Notes under the pieces: generated by a model
Told to the model about the DNA's origin: nothing
The model's database searches: none
Seen by the model: the letters and a program-made list of their open reading frames with translations, nothing else
Shown here: positions 16,300 to 25,552 of the stretch, piece after piece
How positions within the stretch are numbered: the stretch's first letter is position 1
How the letters are laid out: each line of letters begins with the position of its first letter
Position numbers and translations under genes: made by a program
NCBI RefSeq assembly: GCF_003626645.1
Contig: NZ_RBAM01000003.1
Coordinates: 248,001-312,000, forward strand
Reading direction: 5' to 3'
DNA: 64,000 bases
From: Streptomyces klenkii
Lineage (GTDB): Bacteria; Actinomycetota; Actinomycetes; Streptomycetales; Streptomycetaceae

Positions 16300-17187
16300 T
16301 CAACTCCCCGACGCCGCGGGAGCGCTGGGGGCGCTCACATCGAAGTGATCCGCGCCCCGCGCGGCCTTCAGCAGAGCCGTCAGCGCGCGAGCCTTCGCTT
16401 CACCTCGCTCGCCGCTCCCCCAGACGACCGTCCGATCGCCCGTCAGCTCCAGAGTGATCGAGTCGTACGAGCGTACGCGGATGGCCAGGGTGTCCGCGCG
16501 CACGTCCGCGGGCAGGGCCTCGGCGACCCGGACGCCCTCGCGCTCCAAACGCTCGGGGCCGAACCGGCTCAGGCTGGCCTCTGCGGTCGCGGAGGGCTCC
16601 ACGGTCAGCCTGGGGACGCCCCACGGGGCTTGATCGACTGTGGCGAACCGCACGCCCGCACCGTCGATTTCGATGAACTTTCCGCGCTTCGCGGAGTCCG
16701 AAGTGTCCTGGACGATCGCTTTCGGCTGCCGCTCGACCACTTTCAGGCCGACCGCATGCGGCCAGGAGCGCTCGACATGGACCGATTCGATCCGCGGCAG
16801 GGCGGCGCGCAGCCGCTCCCCGATGGCATCGGTGTCCACGGAGACCAGCGGGCCGCCGAGCTTCACGTCGGCCGCGGCCCGCACCTCATCGGGCGTCAGC
16901 ACCCGGGTGCCGGAGACCTCCACCCGGGTGGCGCGCAGCCAGGTGGAGCCGTAGAGCGCCCATCCGGCGGCACCGCCGGCGAGCACGGCGGCCACCGCCC
17001 AGAGGATCAGCCGGCGGCCGCGCGGCAGTCCGGAGCGGAGGCCGGGGCGGCGCGAACCGCGCCCCGGCGGCTTCTTCCCGGCCGGCTTCCCGGCGGGCCG
17101 GGAAGGGCCGGTCCTGCCGCCGGAACCGGGCCGCACCGACTTCTTGCTCTTCGCGCCACCGCGCCGGGCGGTCGTCGGTCCGGCCAC
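16300..17187 (-). CDS. ftsQ: Cell division protein FtsQ (DivIB)
   Basis: A bitopic septal protein of 295 residues that forms the FtsQLB module and regulates the septal synthase. The N-terminal cytoplasmic region (1 to about 60) is Lys/Arg/Gly/Pro-rich, a single membrane helix follows at about 62-82 (LILWAVAAVLAGGAAGWALYG), and the POTRA domain is at about 88-160 (VEVSGTRVLTPDEVRAAADV, ERSWPHAVGLKVVERQPKAIV). The GTG start is preceded by CAGGAGG. It lies directly between murG and ftsZ; in many bacteria murC would be its neighbour, but none is here. Confidence 0.94.
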   Translation of the reverse strand: MAGPTTARRGGAKSKKSVRPGSGGRTGPSRPAGKPAGKKPPGRGSRRPGLRSGLPRGRRLILWAVAAVLAGGAAGWALYGSTWLRATRVEVSGTRVLTPDEVRAAADVKLGGPLVSVDTDAIGERLRAALPRIESVHVERSWPHAVGLKVVERQPKAIVQDTSDSAKRGKFIEIDGAGVRFATVDQAPWGVPRLTVEPSATAEASLSRFGPERLEREGVRVAEALPADVRADTLAIRVRSYDSITLELTGDRTVVWGSGERGEAKARALTALLKAARGADHFDVSAPSAPAASGS

Positions 17188-17211
17188 TGTCCAGCCTCCT
17201 GCTCCGGGCCC

Positions 17212-18306
17212 TCAGCCCGCTCTCTTGGCGGCGATCGCCTCGTACACCATGCCGACGAGCAGGTCGTCGGCGTCCCGGCGGCCGAACTCGGCGGCGGCAC
17301 GGGACATCTCGTACAGCCGGTGCTGGTCGGCGAGGACCGGGAGCACGTGCTGCTGCACCCATTCGGGCGTCAGCTCGGCGTCGTCCACCAGCAGTCCGCC
17401 GCCGGCCTTGACCACCGGCTGGGCGTTCAGCCGCTGTTCGCCGTTGCCGATGGGCAGCGGGACATAGGCGGCGGGCAGCCCGACGGCGGACAGCTCGGCG
17501 ACGGTCATCGCGCCCGCGCGGCAGAGCATCATGTCGGCCGCGGCGTACGCGAGGTCCATCCGGTCCACGTACGGTACCGGGATGTAGGGCGGCATTCCGG
17601 GCATGTTGTCCACGTGCGGCAGGTCGTTCTTCGGACCGACCGCGTGCAGGATCTGGATGCCGGCCCGCTGGAGGAACGGGACGACGGCCTGGATGACCTC
17701 GTTGAGCCTGCGGGCGCCCTGCGAGCCGCCGGAGACCAGCAGCGTGGGCAGGTTCTGGTCGAGCCCGAAGTACGCCCGCGCCTCCGGCCGGGCGGCGGCC
17801 CGGTCCAGGGTGGCGATGGTGCGGCGCAGCGGGATGCCCACGTAGCGGGCGTTGCGCAGCTTGCTGTCCGGGGTGGACACCGCGACCCCGGCGGCGTAGC
17901 GCGAGCCGATCTTGTTGGCGAGGCCGGGCCGGGCGTTGGCCTCGTGCACGATGATCGGCACGCCGAGCCGCTTGGCGGCCAGGTAGCCGGGCAGGGCCAC
18001 GTAGCCGCCGAAGCCGACCACGCAGTCCGCCTTGGTGCGCTCCAGGATCTGCTCGGCCGCCTTGATCGTGCCGCGCAGCCGCCCTGGGACGGTGATCAGC
18101 TCGGGTGTGGGCTTGCGGGGCAGCGGTACGGCGGGAATGAGGCCGAGCTCATAGCCCCGCTCGGGCACGAGGCGGGTCTCCAGGCCCCGCTCCGTGCCGA
18201 GCGCCGTGATCCCCACGGTCGGGTCCTGCCTGCGCAGGGCGTCCGCGAGGGCGAGCGCGGGCTCGATGTGGCCGGCGGTCCCCCCACCGGCGAGTACGAC
18301 ATGCAC
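17212..18306 (-). CDS. murG: UDP-N-acetylglucosamine--lipid I transferase MurG
   Basis: MurG transfers GlcNAc from UDP-GlcNAc to lipid I, making lipid II on the inner membrane face. The 364-residue GT-B enzyme shows the N-terminal GGGTAGHIEPALALA loop and further glycosyltransferase motifs LLVSGGSQGARRLNE and ADMMLCRAGAMTVAEL, where the donor sugar binds. GTG start at 18306; the ftsW stop lies 7 nt upstream, so the two are probably coupled. Confidence 0.97.
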   Translation of the reverse strand: MHVVLAGGGTAGHIEPALALADALRRQDPTVGITALGTERGLETRLVPERGYELGLIPAVPLPRKPTPELITVPGRLRGTIKAAEQILERTKADCVVGFGGYVALPGYLAAKRLGVPIIVHEANARPGLANKIGSRYAAGVAVSTPDSKLRNARYVGIPLRRTIATLDRAAARPEARAYFGLDQNLPTLLVSGGSQGARRLNEVIQAVVPFLQRAGIQILHAVGPKNDLPHVDNMPGMPPYIPVPYVDRMDLAYAAADMMLCRAGAMTVAELSAVGLPAAYVPLPIGNGEQRLNAQPVVKAGGGLLVDDAELTPEWVQQHVLPVLADQHRLYEMSRAAAEFGRRDADDLLVGMVYEAIAAKRAG

Positions 18307-18312
18307 CGAAAT

Positions 18313-19716
18313 TCACCGCTCTCCGGACGGTCGCTTCTTGACGCGCCGTCTCATCGTCTTCCATCTCACCCCAGGCTGCCGCATGGCCAGCGCCGCCCGC
18401 GCACCGGGTTCGTCGCGCGCGAAGGCGATCAGCAGCCCGATGGCGAACATGGTCGGCAGCAGGGCGGACCCTCCGTAGGAGAACAGCGGCAGGGGGACAC
18501 CGGCGATCGGCAGCAGGCCGAGCACCGCACCGATGTTGACCACGGCCTGGGCCGTGATCCAGGTGGTCACACCTCCCGCGGCGTACCTCACGAAGGGGTC
18601 CTCCGTGCGTCCGGCCACGCGGATACCCGCATAGCCTAGAGCCGCGAAGAGGGCGAGCACCGACAGCGTCCCCGCCAGGCCCAGCTCCTCGCCGGTGATG
18701 GCGAAGATGAAGTCCGTGTGAGGTTCGGGGAGTTCGCCCCATTTCTCCACACTCGCTCCGAGTCCGGCGCCGAACCATCCGCCGTTGGCCAGCGCGTAGA
18801 TTCCGTGCACGGCCTGCCAGCATTGGTCGTGGTCGCCGGGGTCGGTGGCCCCGATGCACGCCAGCCGGGACATCCGGTTGGCGCTGGTCTTGATGAACAG
18901 GACGGCCAGCACGGCGGTGACGCCGAAGACCCCGGCGAACAGCCGGGTGGGCGCCCCGGCCACCCACAGCAGCCCGAGCAGCACCGTGGTGAGCACCACG
19001 GTGGTCCCCATGTCGCCGCCCAGCATGATCAGGCCGAGCAGCACGAAGGTGACGGGCACCAGCGGCACCAGCAGGTGTTTCCACTGGGTGAGCAGCTTCT
19101 TGGACTGTTTACGTGCCAGCAGGTCAGCGCCCCACAGCACCAGGGCGAGCTTGGCGAACTCGCTCGGCTGGAGCTGGAAGGGGCCGCCGAGGGAGATCCA
19201 GTTGGTGTTGCCGTTGATGGTCTGGCCGATGCCGGGCACCTGCACCAGGCAGAGCAGGAAGAGCGACCCGGCGAGCGCGGGGTAGGCGAAGACCCGCAGC
19301 AGCCGTACGGGCATGCGCGCGGCCACCAGCAGCATCACGGTGCCGATCGCGGCCGCCAGCAGCTGCTTGCGGAAGAAGTACGTGGGCGGCAGGCCGTTCT
19401 GCAAGGCCTTGATCTGCGAGGCCGAGTAGACCATGACCAGGCCGAGCACGGTGATCAGCAGGGAACCGCCCATCACCAGGTAGTAGGCGGTGAGGGGGCG
19501 GTCCCAGGCCCGCTTGGCGCGCCTGTGGAGCTGCCTGAGGCCGCCCAGGAGGCTGCCGCGGGCCGGGCCGGGCCGTCCGGGCCCGCCGCGCCCCGCGCCG
19601 CCTCCACGGGCCCCTGCGGGGCGCGGGCGGGCCGTCCGGGCGGGCCCGGAGCGCGCGACGGGGCCGCGCAGGGCCGTCCAGGGGCCGGAGGGCCCCAGGG
19701 TGTCGTCCGCGTGCAT
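18313..19716 (-). CDS. ftsW: SEDS-family septal peptidoglycan polymerase FtsW
   Basis: FtsW polymerises lipid II at the septum together with the transpeptidase FtsI. The 467-residue protein has about ten hydrophobic segments. SEDS signatures include FQLQPSEFAKLALVLWGADLL, ISLGGPF and the late GVPLPLFSYGGSALL. An N-terminal cytoplasmic extension of about 75 residues is Arg/Gly/Pro-rich. I chose the ATG at 19716 because GAAGGGG lies upstream; the reading frame is open further 5' without support. Confidence 0.95.
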   Translation of the reverse strand: MHADDTLGPSGPWTALRGPVARSGPARTARPRPAGARGGGAGRGGPGRPGPARGSLLGGLRQLHRRAKRAWDRPLTAYYLVMGGSLLITVLGLVMVYSASQIKALQNGLPPTYFFRKQLLAAAIGTVMLLVAARMPVRLLRVFAYPALAGSLFLLCLVQVPGIGQTINGNTNWISLGGPFQLQPSEFAKLALVLWGADLLARKQSKKLLTQWKHLLVPLVPVTFVLLGLIMLGGDMGTTVVLTTVLLGLLWVAGAPTRLFAGVFGVTAVLAVLFIKTSANRMSRLACIGATDPGDHDQCWQAVHGIYALANGGWFGAGLGASVEKWGELPEPHTDFIFAITGEELGLAGTLSVLALFAALGYAGIRVAGRTEDPFVRYAAGGVTTWITAQAVVNIGAVLGLLPIAGVPLPLFSYGGSALLPTMFAIGLLIAFARDEPGARAALAMRQPGVRWKTMRRRVKKRPSGER

Positions 19717-19848
19717 CCGGGTGTCCCCTTCGCTCGTCTCCGGCGGCGGGCGGCCGCACCGCCGGGAACCGGCAGGGCCCGGCGAGAACCGGCGGGAGGT
19801 GCCTCCCGGATCCGAGAAGGCCTCCGGCCGCCGCACGGGGCCGTGCCG

Positions 19849-21294
19849 CTAGGCGCCCGCGCCGCCGCCGGACTCCTGGCCGGCCAGGTCCCGCACCGCC
19901 TCGGCGAAGGCCTCGCCGCGCTTGTTGTAGTCCGTGAACATGTCCATCGAGGCGCAGGCCGGGGCCATGAGCACGGTGTCCCCCGGCCCGGCGAGCCGGG
20001 CGGCTTCGCGCACGGCCGCGGCCATCGCCCCAGTGTCGGTCCGGTCGAGGTCGACGACCGGGACATCCGGGGCGTGTCGCGCCAGCGCTTCCGCGATCAG
20101 GGCGCGGTCGGCCCCGATGAGGACGACGCCGCGCAGCCGCTTGGCGGCCTTGGTGACGAGGGTGTCGAAGGTGGCGCCCTTGGCGAGGCCGCCGGCGATC
20201 CACACGATCGACTCGTAGGCCGCGAGGGACGCCTCGGCGGCGTGGGTGTTGGTGGCCTTGGAGTCGTCCACGTACGCGACGCCGGCGACGTCCGCGACGT
20301 GGGCGATGCGGTGGGCGTCCGGGCGGAAGGCGCGCAGGCCGTCGCGGACGGCCGCGGGCTCCACGCCGAAGGCGCGGGCCAGGGCCGCGGCCGCGAGGGC
20401 GTTGGCGACGTTGTGCGGGGCCGCGGGCTTGACGTCGGCGACCTCGGCGAGCTCCTGAGCGGTGGTCAGGCGGTCCTCGACGAAAGCGCGGTCCACGAGG
20501 ATGCCCTCGACGACGCCGAGCATGGACGGGCCGGGTGCGCCGAGCGTGAAGCCGATGGCGCGGCAGCCCTCCTCGACGTCGGCCTGGCGGACCAGGTGCT
20601 CGGTGGCGGGGTCGGCGGCGTTGTAGACGCAGGCGACCTGGTTGCCCTCGTAGATCCGGCCCTTGTCGGCGGCGTACGCCTTCATGGAGCCGTGCCAGTC
20701 GAGGTGGTCGGGGGCGAGGTTCAGGACGGCCGCGGAGTGGGCGCGGACGGAGGGCGCCCAGTGCAGCTGGTAGCTGGAGAGCTCGACGGCGAGGACGTCG
20801 TACTCCTCGTCGCCCAGCACCACGTCGACGATCGGCGTGCCGATGTTGCCGACGGCGCGCGTGCGCAGGCCCGCGGCCCGGAGGATCGAGGCCAGCATCT
20901 GGACCGTGGTGGTCTTGCCGTTGGTGCCGGTGACCGCGAGCCAGGCGGCCGGCTTGCGGCCGCTCTCGCCCCGCAGGCGCCAGGCGATCTCGACGTCGCC
21001 CACGACGTCCACGCCGGCCGCTTCGGCGGCCGCGAACAGCGGGCTCGACGGCTTCCAGCCCGGGGAGGTGACGACGAGCTCCGTGCCCTCGGGCAGGGTC
21101 TCGGCGTCCCCGAGGCGGACGGTGATGCCCGCCGCCTCCAGGCCGGCCGCGCGCTCGCGCAGCAGCGGGCTGTCGCCGCCGTCGACGACCGTCACCCGGG
21201 CGCCGAGGCCGGCCAGGGCGCGGGCGGCGCTGATGCCGCTCACGCCGAGGCCGGCGACGGTGATGTTCTTGCCGCTCCAGAGAGAGGGGTTCAC
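19849..21294 (-). CDS. murD: UDP-N-acetylmuramoyl-L-alanine--D-glutamate ligase MurD
   Basis: MurD adds D-Glu to UDP-MurNAc-L-Ala in the cytoplasm. The protein (481 residues) has an N-terminal Rossmann-like domain ([21 protein letters not shown]), the Mur ligase P-loop [14 protein letters not shown] near residue 120, and the C-terminal domain ([31 protein letters not shown]). The GTG at 21294 overlaps the mraY stop as GTGA, implying coupling; an in-frame ATG at 21309 is the alternative and would add MAGHQ. Confidence 0.96.
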   Translation of the reverse strand: MNPSLWSGKNITVAGLGVSGISAARALAGLGARVTVVDGGDSPLLRERAAGLEAAGITVRLGDAETLPEGTELVVTSPGWKPSSPLFAAAEAAGVDVVGDVEIAWRLRGESGRKPAAWLAVTGTNGKTTTVQMLASILRAAGLRTRAVGNIGTPIVDVVLGDEEYDVLAVELSSYQLHWAPSVRAHSAAVLNLAPDHLDWHGSMKAYAADKGRIYEGNQVACVYNAADPATEHLVRQADVEEGCRAIGFTLGAPGPSMLGVVEGILVDRAFVEDRLTTAQELAEVADVKPAAPHNVANALAAAALARAFGVEPAAVRDGLRAFRPDAHRIAHVADVAGVAYVDDSKATNTHAAEASLAAYESIVWIAGGLAKGATFDTLVTKAAKRLRGVVLIGADRALIAEALARHAPDVPVVDLDRTDTGAMAAAVREAARLAGPGDTVLMAPACASMDMFTDYNKRGEAFAEAVRDLAGQESGGGAGA

Positions 21295-22355
21295 TTGATG
21301 GCCAGCCATCCCGCGTAGAAGATTCCGAGGCCGATGGCCACGCACAGACCCTGGATGATCCAGAACCGGACCACCACGAGGACCTCGCTCCACCCCTTGA
21401 GCTCGAAGTGGTGCTGGAGGGGGGCCATCCTGAAGACGCGCTTGCCGGTCATCCGGAAGGAGCCGACCTGGATCACGACGGACATGGTGATCAGGACGAA
21501 GAGGCCGCCGAGGAGGGCGATCAGCAGCTCGGTGCGCGAGCAGATGGCGAGGCCCGCCAGCGCGCCGCCGAGGGCGAGCGAGCCGGTGTCGCCCATGAAG
21601 ATCTTGGCGGGCGAGGTGTTCCACCACAGGAAGCCGAAGCAGGAGCCCATCAGGGCCGAGGCGACGACCGCCAGGTCGAGCGGATCGCGCACTTCGTAGC
21701 AGGCGGCGCCGGCGGTCAGCGGGTTGCCGCAGGACTGCCCGTGCTGCCACGTGCCGATGAAGACGTACGCGCCGAAGACCATCACGGAGGCGCCGGTGGC
21801 CAGGCCGTCGAGGCCGTCGGTGAGGTTCACGCCGTTCGACATCGCGAGGATCATGAACAGCGCCCACACCACGAAGATGACCGGGCCGACGGACCAGCCG
21901 AAGTCCTGGGTGAAGGAGAGCCGGGTGGAGGCCGGGGTCTGGCCGCGGGTGTCCGCGAACTGGAGCGCGAGGACGGCGAAGGCGATGCCGACGATCAGCT
22001 GTCCGGCCATCTTCGCCTTGGCCCGCAGGCCCAGGCTCCGCTGCTTGACGATCTTGATGTAGTCGTCGAGGAAGCCGACGAGGCCCATGCCCGCCGTCAG
22101 GAACAGCACCAGCAGACCGGAGAAGGTCGGCTCGTGGCTGGTGATCACCTTCGTCAGGGCGTAGGCGATCAGGGTGGCCAGGATGAAGGCGATGCCACCC
22201 ATGGTGGGCGTGCCCTTCTTCCCGGCGTGGCCGCGCGGGCCGTCGTCGCGGATGAACTGGCCGTAGCCCTTGCGGGCGAGGAACTTGATCAGCAGCGGGG
22301 TGCCGATGAGGGTCAGGAAGAGACCGATGACACCCGCGAAGAGGATCTGGTTCAT
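21291..22355 (-). CDS. mraY: Phospho-N-acetylmuramoyl-pentapeptide transferase MraY
   Basis: MraY transfers phospho-MurNAc-pentapeptide to undecaprenyl phosphate, making lipid I, the first membrane step. The 354-residue polytopic protein contains the family's GTPTMGG motif, the Asp pair in GFLDDYIKI, the catalytic-loop [13 protein letters not shown] and the histidine loop [13 protein letters not shown] start at 22355; the murF stop shares one base with it (TGATG), indicating coupled translation. Confidence 0.98.
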   Translation of the reverse strand: MNQILFAGVIGLFLTLIGTPLLIKFLARKGYGQFIRDDGPRGHAGKKGTPTMGGIAFILATLIAYALTKVITSHEPTFSGLLVLFLTAGMGLVGFLDDYIKIVKQRSLGLRAKAKMAGQLIVGIAFAVLALQFADTRGQTPASTRLSFTQDFGWSVGPVIFVVWALFMILAMSNGVNLTDGLDGLATGASVMVFGAYVFIGTWQHGQSCGNPLTAGAACYEVRDPLDLAVVASALMGSCFGFLWWNTSPAKIFMGDTGSLALGGALAGLAICSRTELLIALLGGLFVLITMSVVIQVGSFRMTGKRVFRMAPLQHHFELKGWSEVLVVVRFWIIQGLCVAIGLGIFYAGWLAIK

Positions 22356-23776
22356 CAGCCGGCGACCTCACCGTCGACGGCGAGCAGCTGCTCGGCCACC
22401 CACTCCAGCCCCACCGACCGGGACGCCTTCACCAGCACGACGTCACCCGGGCGCAACTCGCTGCGCAACAGGTCGACCGCCGCCTGCGCGTCGGACACGT
22501 GCACCGACTCCTCACCCCACGAACCCTCGTTATAGGCGCCCATCTGCAGCCAGGCCGCTTCCCTGCCCCCGACTGCCACGAGCTTGCCGACATTGAGCCG
22601 GACGGCGAGCCGCCCGACCGCGTCGTGCTCGGCGAGCGACTCCTCACCGAGCTCGGCCATCCGGCCGAGCACCGCCCACGTGCGCGCCCCCTTCGCCGCA
22701 GCGGCTGCGCCCATGGCGGCCAGCGCGCGCAGCGCGGCTCGCATGGATTCGGGGTTCGCGTTGTAGGCGTCGTTGACGATCGTCACGCCGTCCGCACGCT
22801 CGGTGACCTCCATCCGCCAGCGGGAGAGCTGGCCCGCCCCGGAGAGCGCGGACGCGATCTCTTCTGCGGGCATGCCCAGCTCATGGGCGACGGCGGCCGC
22901 GGCGAGCGCGTTCGACACGTGGTGCTCACCGTACAGCCGCATGGTCACGTCGGCGCACCCGGTGGGTGTGTGGAGCGTGAAGGCGGGCCGGCCGTCGGCG
23001 GTCAGCCGGACGTCCTCGGCGCGCACGTGGGCGTCGGGGGCCTCGCCGAAGAGGAGGGTGCGGGCCTTCGTACGGGCCGTCATGGCGCGCACGAGCGGGT
23101 CGTCGGCGTTGAGCACGGCGACGCCGCCGTCCTCCGCCGCGGGCAGCGCCTCGACGAGCTCGCCCTTGGCCACGGCGATCTTCTCGCGGCCGCCGAACTC
23201 GCCGACGTGGGCGGTGCCGACGTTGAGGACGACGCCGATGCGCGGCGGGGTGAGCTCGGCCAGGTAGCGGATGTGGCCAATGCCGCGGGCGCCCATCTCC
23301 AGGATCAGGTGCCGGGTCTCCTCGGTGGCGCGCAGCGCCGTCAGCGGCAGGCCGATCTCGTTGTTGAGCGAGCCGGGGGGCCAGACGGTGGCGCCCAGGC
23401 GCTCCAGCAGCTGGGCCGTCAGGTCCTTGGTGCTGGTCTTGCCGGCGGAGCCGGTGATGCCGACGACGGTGGTGCCCAGCCGTTCGACGACGGCGCGGGC
23501 CAGGGCGCCGAGCGCCCGCTCGACGTCGGCGACCACGATCGCGGGGACGCCGACGGGGCGGGCGGCCAGCACGGCCGTCGCGCCCGCCTCGACGGCGCGC
23601 TCGGCGTAGTCGTGGCCGTCGACGTGCTCTCCGGCGAAGGCGACGAAGAGGCTGCCGGGCTGCGTCGCCCGGGAGTCGATGACGACGGGACCGGTGACCC
23701 GGGCGTCCGGGTCCGGTATGTCGTGCTGCTGCCCGCCGACGATGGCGGCGATCTCGGCGAGGGACAGAGCGATCAC
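22355..23776 (-). CDS. murF: UDP-N-acetylmuramoyl-tripeptide--D-alanyl-D-alanine ligase MurF
   Basis: MurF adds D-Ala-D-Ala to the UDP-MurNAc-tripeptide. The 473 residues contain the ligase P-loop [16 protein letters not shown] near residue 108, [12 protein letters not shown], and the C-terminal [15 protein letters not shown] motif. The GTG start at 23776 has GGAGG upstream. In the murE-murF-mraY-murD run it follows murE with a 65-nt gap. Confidence 0.97.
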   Translation of the reverse strand: MIALSLAEIAAIVGGQQHDIPDPDARVTGPVVIDSRATQPGSLFVAFAGEHVDGHDYAERAVEAGATAVLAARPVGVPAIVVADVERALGALARAVVERLGTTVVGITGSAGKTSTKDLTAQLLERLGATVWPPGSLNNEIGLPLTALRATEETRHLILEMGARGIGHIRYLAELTPPRIGVVLNVGTAHVGEFGGREKIAVAKGELVEALPAAEDGGVAVLNADDPLVRAMTARTKARTLLFGEAPDAHVRAEDVRLTADGRPAFTLHTPTGCADVTMRLYGEHHVSNALAAAAVAHELGMPAEEIASALSGAGQLSRWRMEVTERADGVTIVNDAYNANPESMRAALRALAAMGAAAAAKGARTWAVLGRMAELGEESLAEHDAVGRLAVRLNVGKLVAVGGREAAWLQMGAYNEGSWGEESVHVSDAQAAVDLLRSELRPGDVVLVKASRSVGLEWVAEQLLAVDGEVAG

Positions 23777-23841
23777 TGAGATTTACCTCCGGCCGTTCGG
23801 GAGAGCTTCCGGGGGGAGGGTTGTGCGCGCATGGCGGTCTG

Positions 23842-25539
23842 TCATCCCTGGTCGTTCCGGTGCGTGGTCAACGAGCGCTGCTGCGCGGCTTCGACGGCCC
23901 CGCGCAGCACCTGGCGGTCGTCGAAGGGGCGGACGACGCCGTTGATGTCCTGGCCCTGCTCGTGGCCCTTGCCGAGGACGAGGACGATGTCACGGGCGTC
24001 GGCGCGGGCGACCGCGGCGGCGATGGCGTCGGCGCGGTCCTCCAGCAGCAGGACGGTGCCTCGCTCGTGGACGGGCACCTCGGCGGCGCCTTGCAGCATC
24101 TGGGCGAGGATCGCGAGCGGGTCCTCGGAGCGGGGGTTGTCGGAGGTCAGCACGGCGGTGTCGGCGAGCCGGGCGAGGGCCGCGCCCATCGGGGCGCGCT
24201 TGGTGGTGTCGCGGTCGCCGCCGCAGCCGAGGACGGCGTGGATGCGGCCCTCGCAGACCTTGCGCAGCGCGCGGAGAACCGATTCGACGGCGTCCGTCTT
24301 GTGGGCGTAGTCCACGACGGCGAGGTAGGGCTGGCCGGCGTCGACGCGCTCCAGGCGGCCGGGCACGCCGGGGACGGCCCCGACGCCGTCGGCGGCGGTC
24401 TGCGGGTCGATCCCGGCGGCCACGAGGGCGACGACGGCCGCGAGGGCGTTGGCGACGTTGAACGGGCCGGCGAGGGGCGCCTTGGCCCGGACCCGCTCGC
24501 CGCGGGGGCCGAGGATCGTGAAGACGGAGTCGAAGGGGCCGATCTCGACGTCCGCGGCGCGCCAGTCGGCGTCGGGGTGGCCCTCGGCGGAGAACGTGGT
24601 GACGGGCACCTCGGACTCGCCGGCGGCGAGCCGGCGGCCGTACTCGTCGTCGAGGTTCACGACGCCGGCGCGGCTGCGGGCCTTGGTGAAGAGCTCCGCC
24701 TTGGCCTGGAAGTAGTCCTCCATGCCGGAGTGGAACTCCATGTGCTCCGGGCTGAGGTTGTTGAAGACCGCGACGTCGAAGACGCAGCCGTCGACGCGGC
24801 CGAGCCGCAGGGCGTGGCTGGAGACCTCCATGGCGACCGAGCCGACGCCGCGCTCGTGCATGACGGCGAAGAGCGCTTGCAGGTCGGTGGCCTCGGGGGT
24901 GGTGCGCTCGGACTTGATCCGCTCGTCGCCGATCCGCGACTCGACGGTGCCGATCAGGCCCGTCTTCGCGCCGGCCGCCCGCAGGCCGCCCTCGATCAGG
25001 TACGCCGTGGTGGTCTTGCCGGAGGTGCCCGTGATGCCGATCTGGAGCAGCTGCTCGCCGGGCCGGCCGTAGATCGTGGCGGCCAGCTCGCCCATGACGG
25101 CGCGCGGGTCGGGCACGGTCAGCACGGGCAGGCCCGTGGCGGCGGCGCGCTCCTCGCCCGCGGCGTCGGTCAGCACGGCGACGGCGCCGAGGCCCGCGGC
25201 CTGGGCGGCGAAGTCGGCGCCGTGGAAGCGGGCGCCGGGCAGGGCGGCGTAGACGTCGCCCGGCCGCACGGCGCGCGAGTCGTGGGTGATGCCGGTGACG
25301 GCGGCCGCGGGGCCCTGCGGAGCGGGGATGCCCAGCTGACCGGCCAGCTCCGCGAGGGGCGCGGGGCGGACGTGGGCGGGGCGGGGCGCACCCGGCGTCG
25401 CGGCGGGGGCGCCCTGGGGGCTGGGGTGGGACTGATCAGCGTGTGGCACGGCGGTGAGCGTACCGGGCGCACCCGCCCCGTCGCGAAGCGAGGGGCGTCC
25501 CGCGTCGCGGTTCCCGGGATCGGGAGTGATGGTCGTCAC
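23842..25539 (-). CDS. murE: UDP-N-acetylmuramoyl-tripeptide synthetase MurE (diaminopimelate-adding)
   Basis: MurE adds the third stem residue. The P-loop GITGTSGKTTTAYLIEGGL is present, and the motif DNPRSEDP marks ligases specific for diaminopimelate rather than lysine; in Streptomyces the substrate is expected to be LL-DAP, which this motif alone cannot distinguish from meso. The frame gives 565 residues, about 60 more than usual, as a Pro/Ala-rich N-terminal extension. The GTG at 25539 lies 14 nt after the ftsI stop; internal starts (for example before PHADQ) are possible. Confidence 0.95.
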   Translation of the reverse strand: MTTITPDPGNRDAGRPSLRDGAGAPGTLTAVPHADQSHPSPQGAPAATPGAPRPAHVRPAPLAELAGQLGIPAPQGPAAAVTGITHDSRAVRPGDVYAALPGARFHGADFAAQAAGLGAVAVLTDAAGEERAAATGLPVLTVPDPRAVMGELAATIYGRPGEQLLQIGITGTSGKTTTAYLIEGGLRAAGAKTGLIGTVESRIGDERIKSERTTPEATDLQALFAVMHERGVGSVAMEVSSHALRLGRVDGCVFDVAVFNNLSPEHMEFHSGMEDYFQAKAELFTKARSRAGVVNLDDEYGRRLAAGESEVPVTTFSAEGHPDADWRAADVEIGPFDSVFTILGPRGERVRAKAPLAGPFNVANALAAVVALVAAGIDPQTAADGVGAVPGVPGRLERVDAGQPYLAVVDYAHKTDAVESVLRALRKVCEGRIHAVLGCGGDRDTTKRAPMGAALARLADTAVLTSDNPRSEDPLAILAQMLQGAAEVPVHERGTVLLLEDRADAIAAAVARADARDIVLVLGKGHEQGQDINGVVRPFDDRQVLRGAVEAAQQRSLTTHRNDQG

Positions 25540-25552
25540 GGCCGGTCCCGGC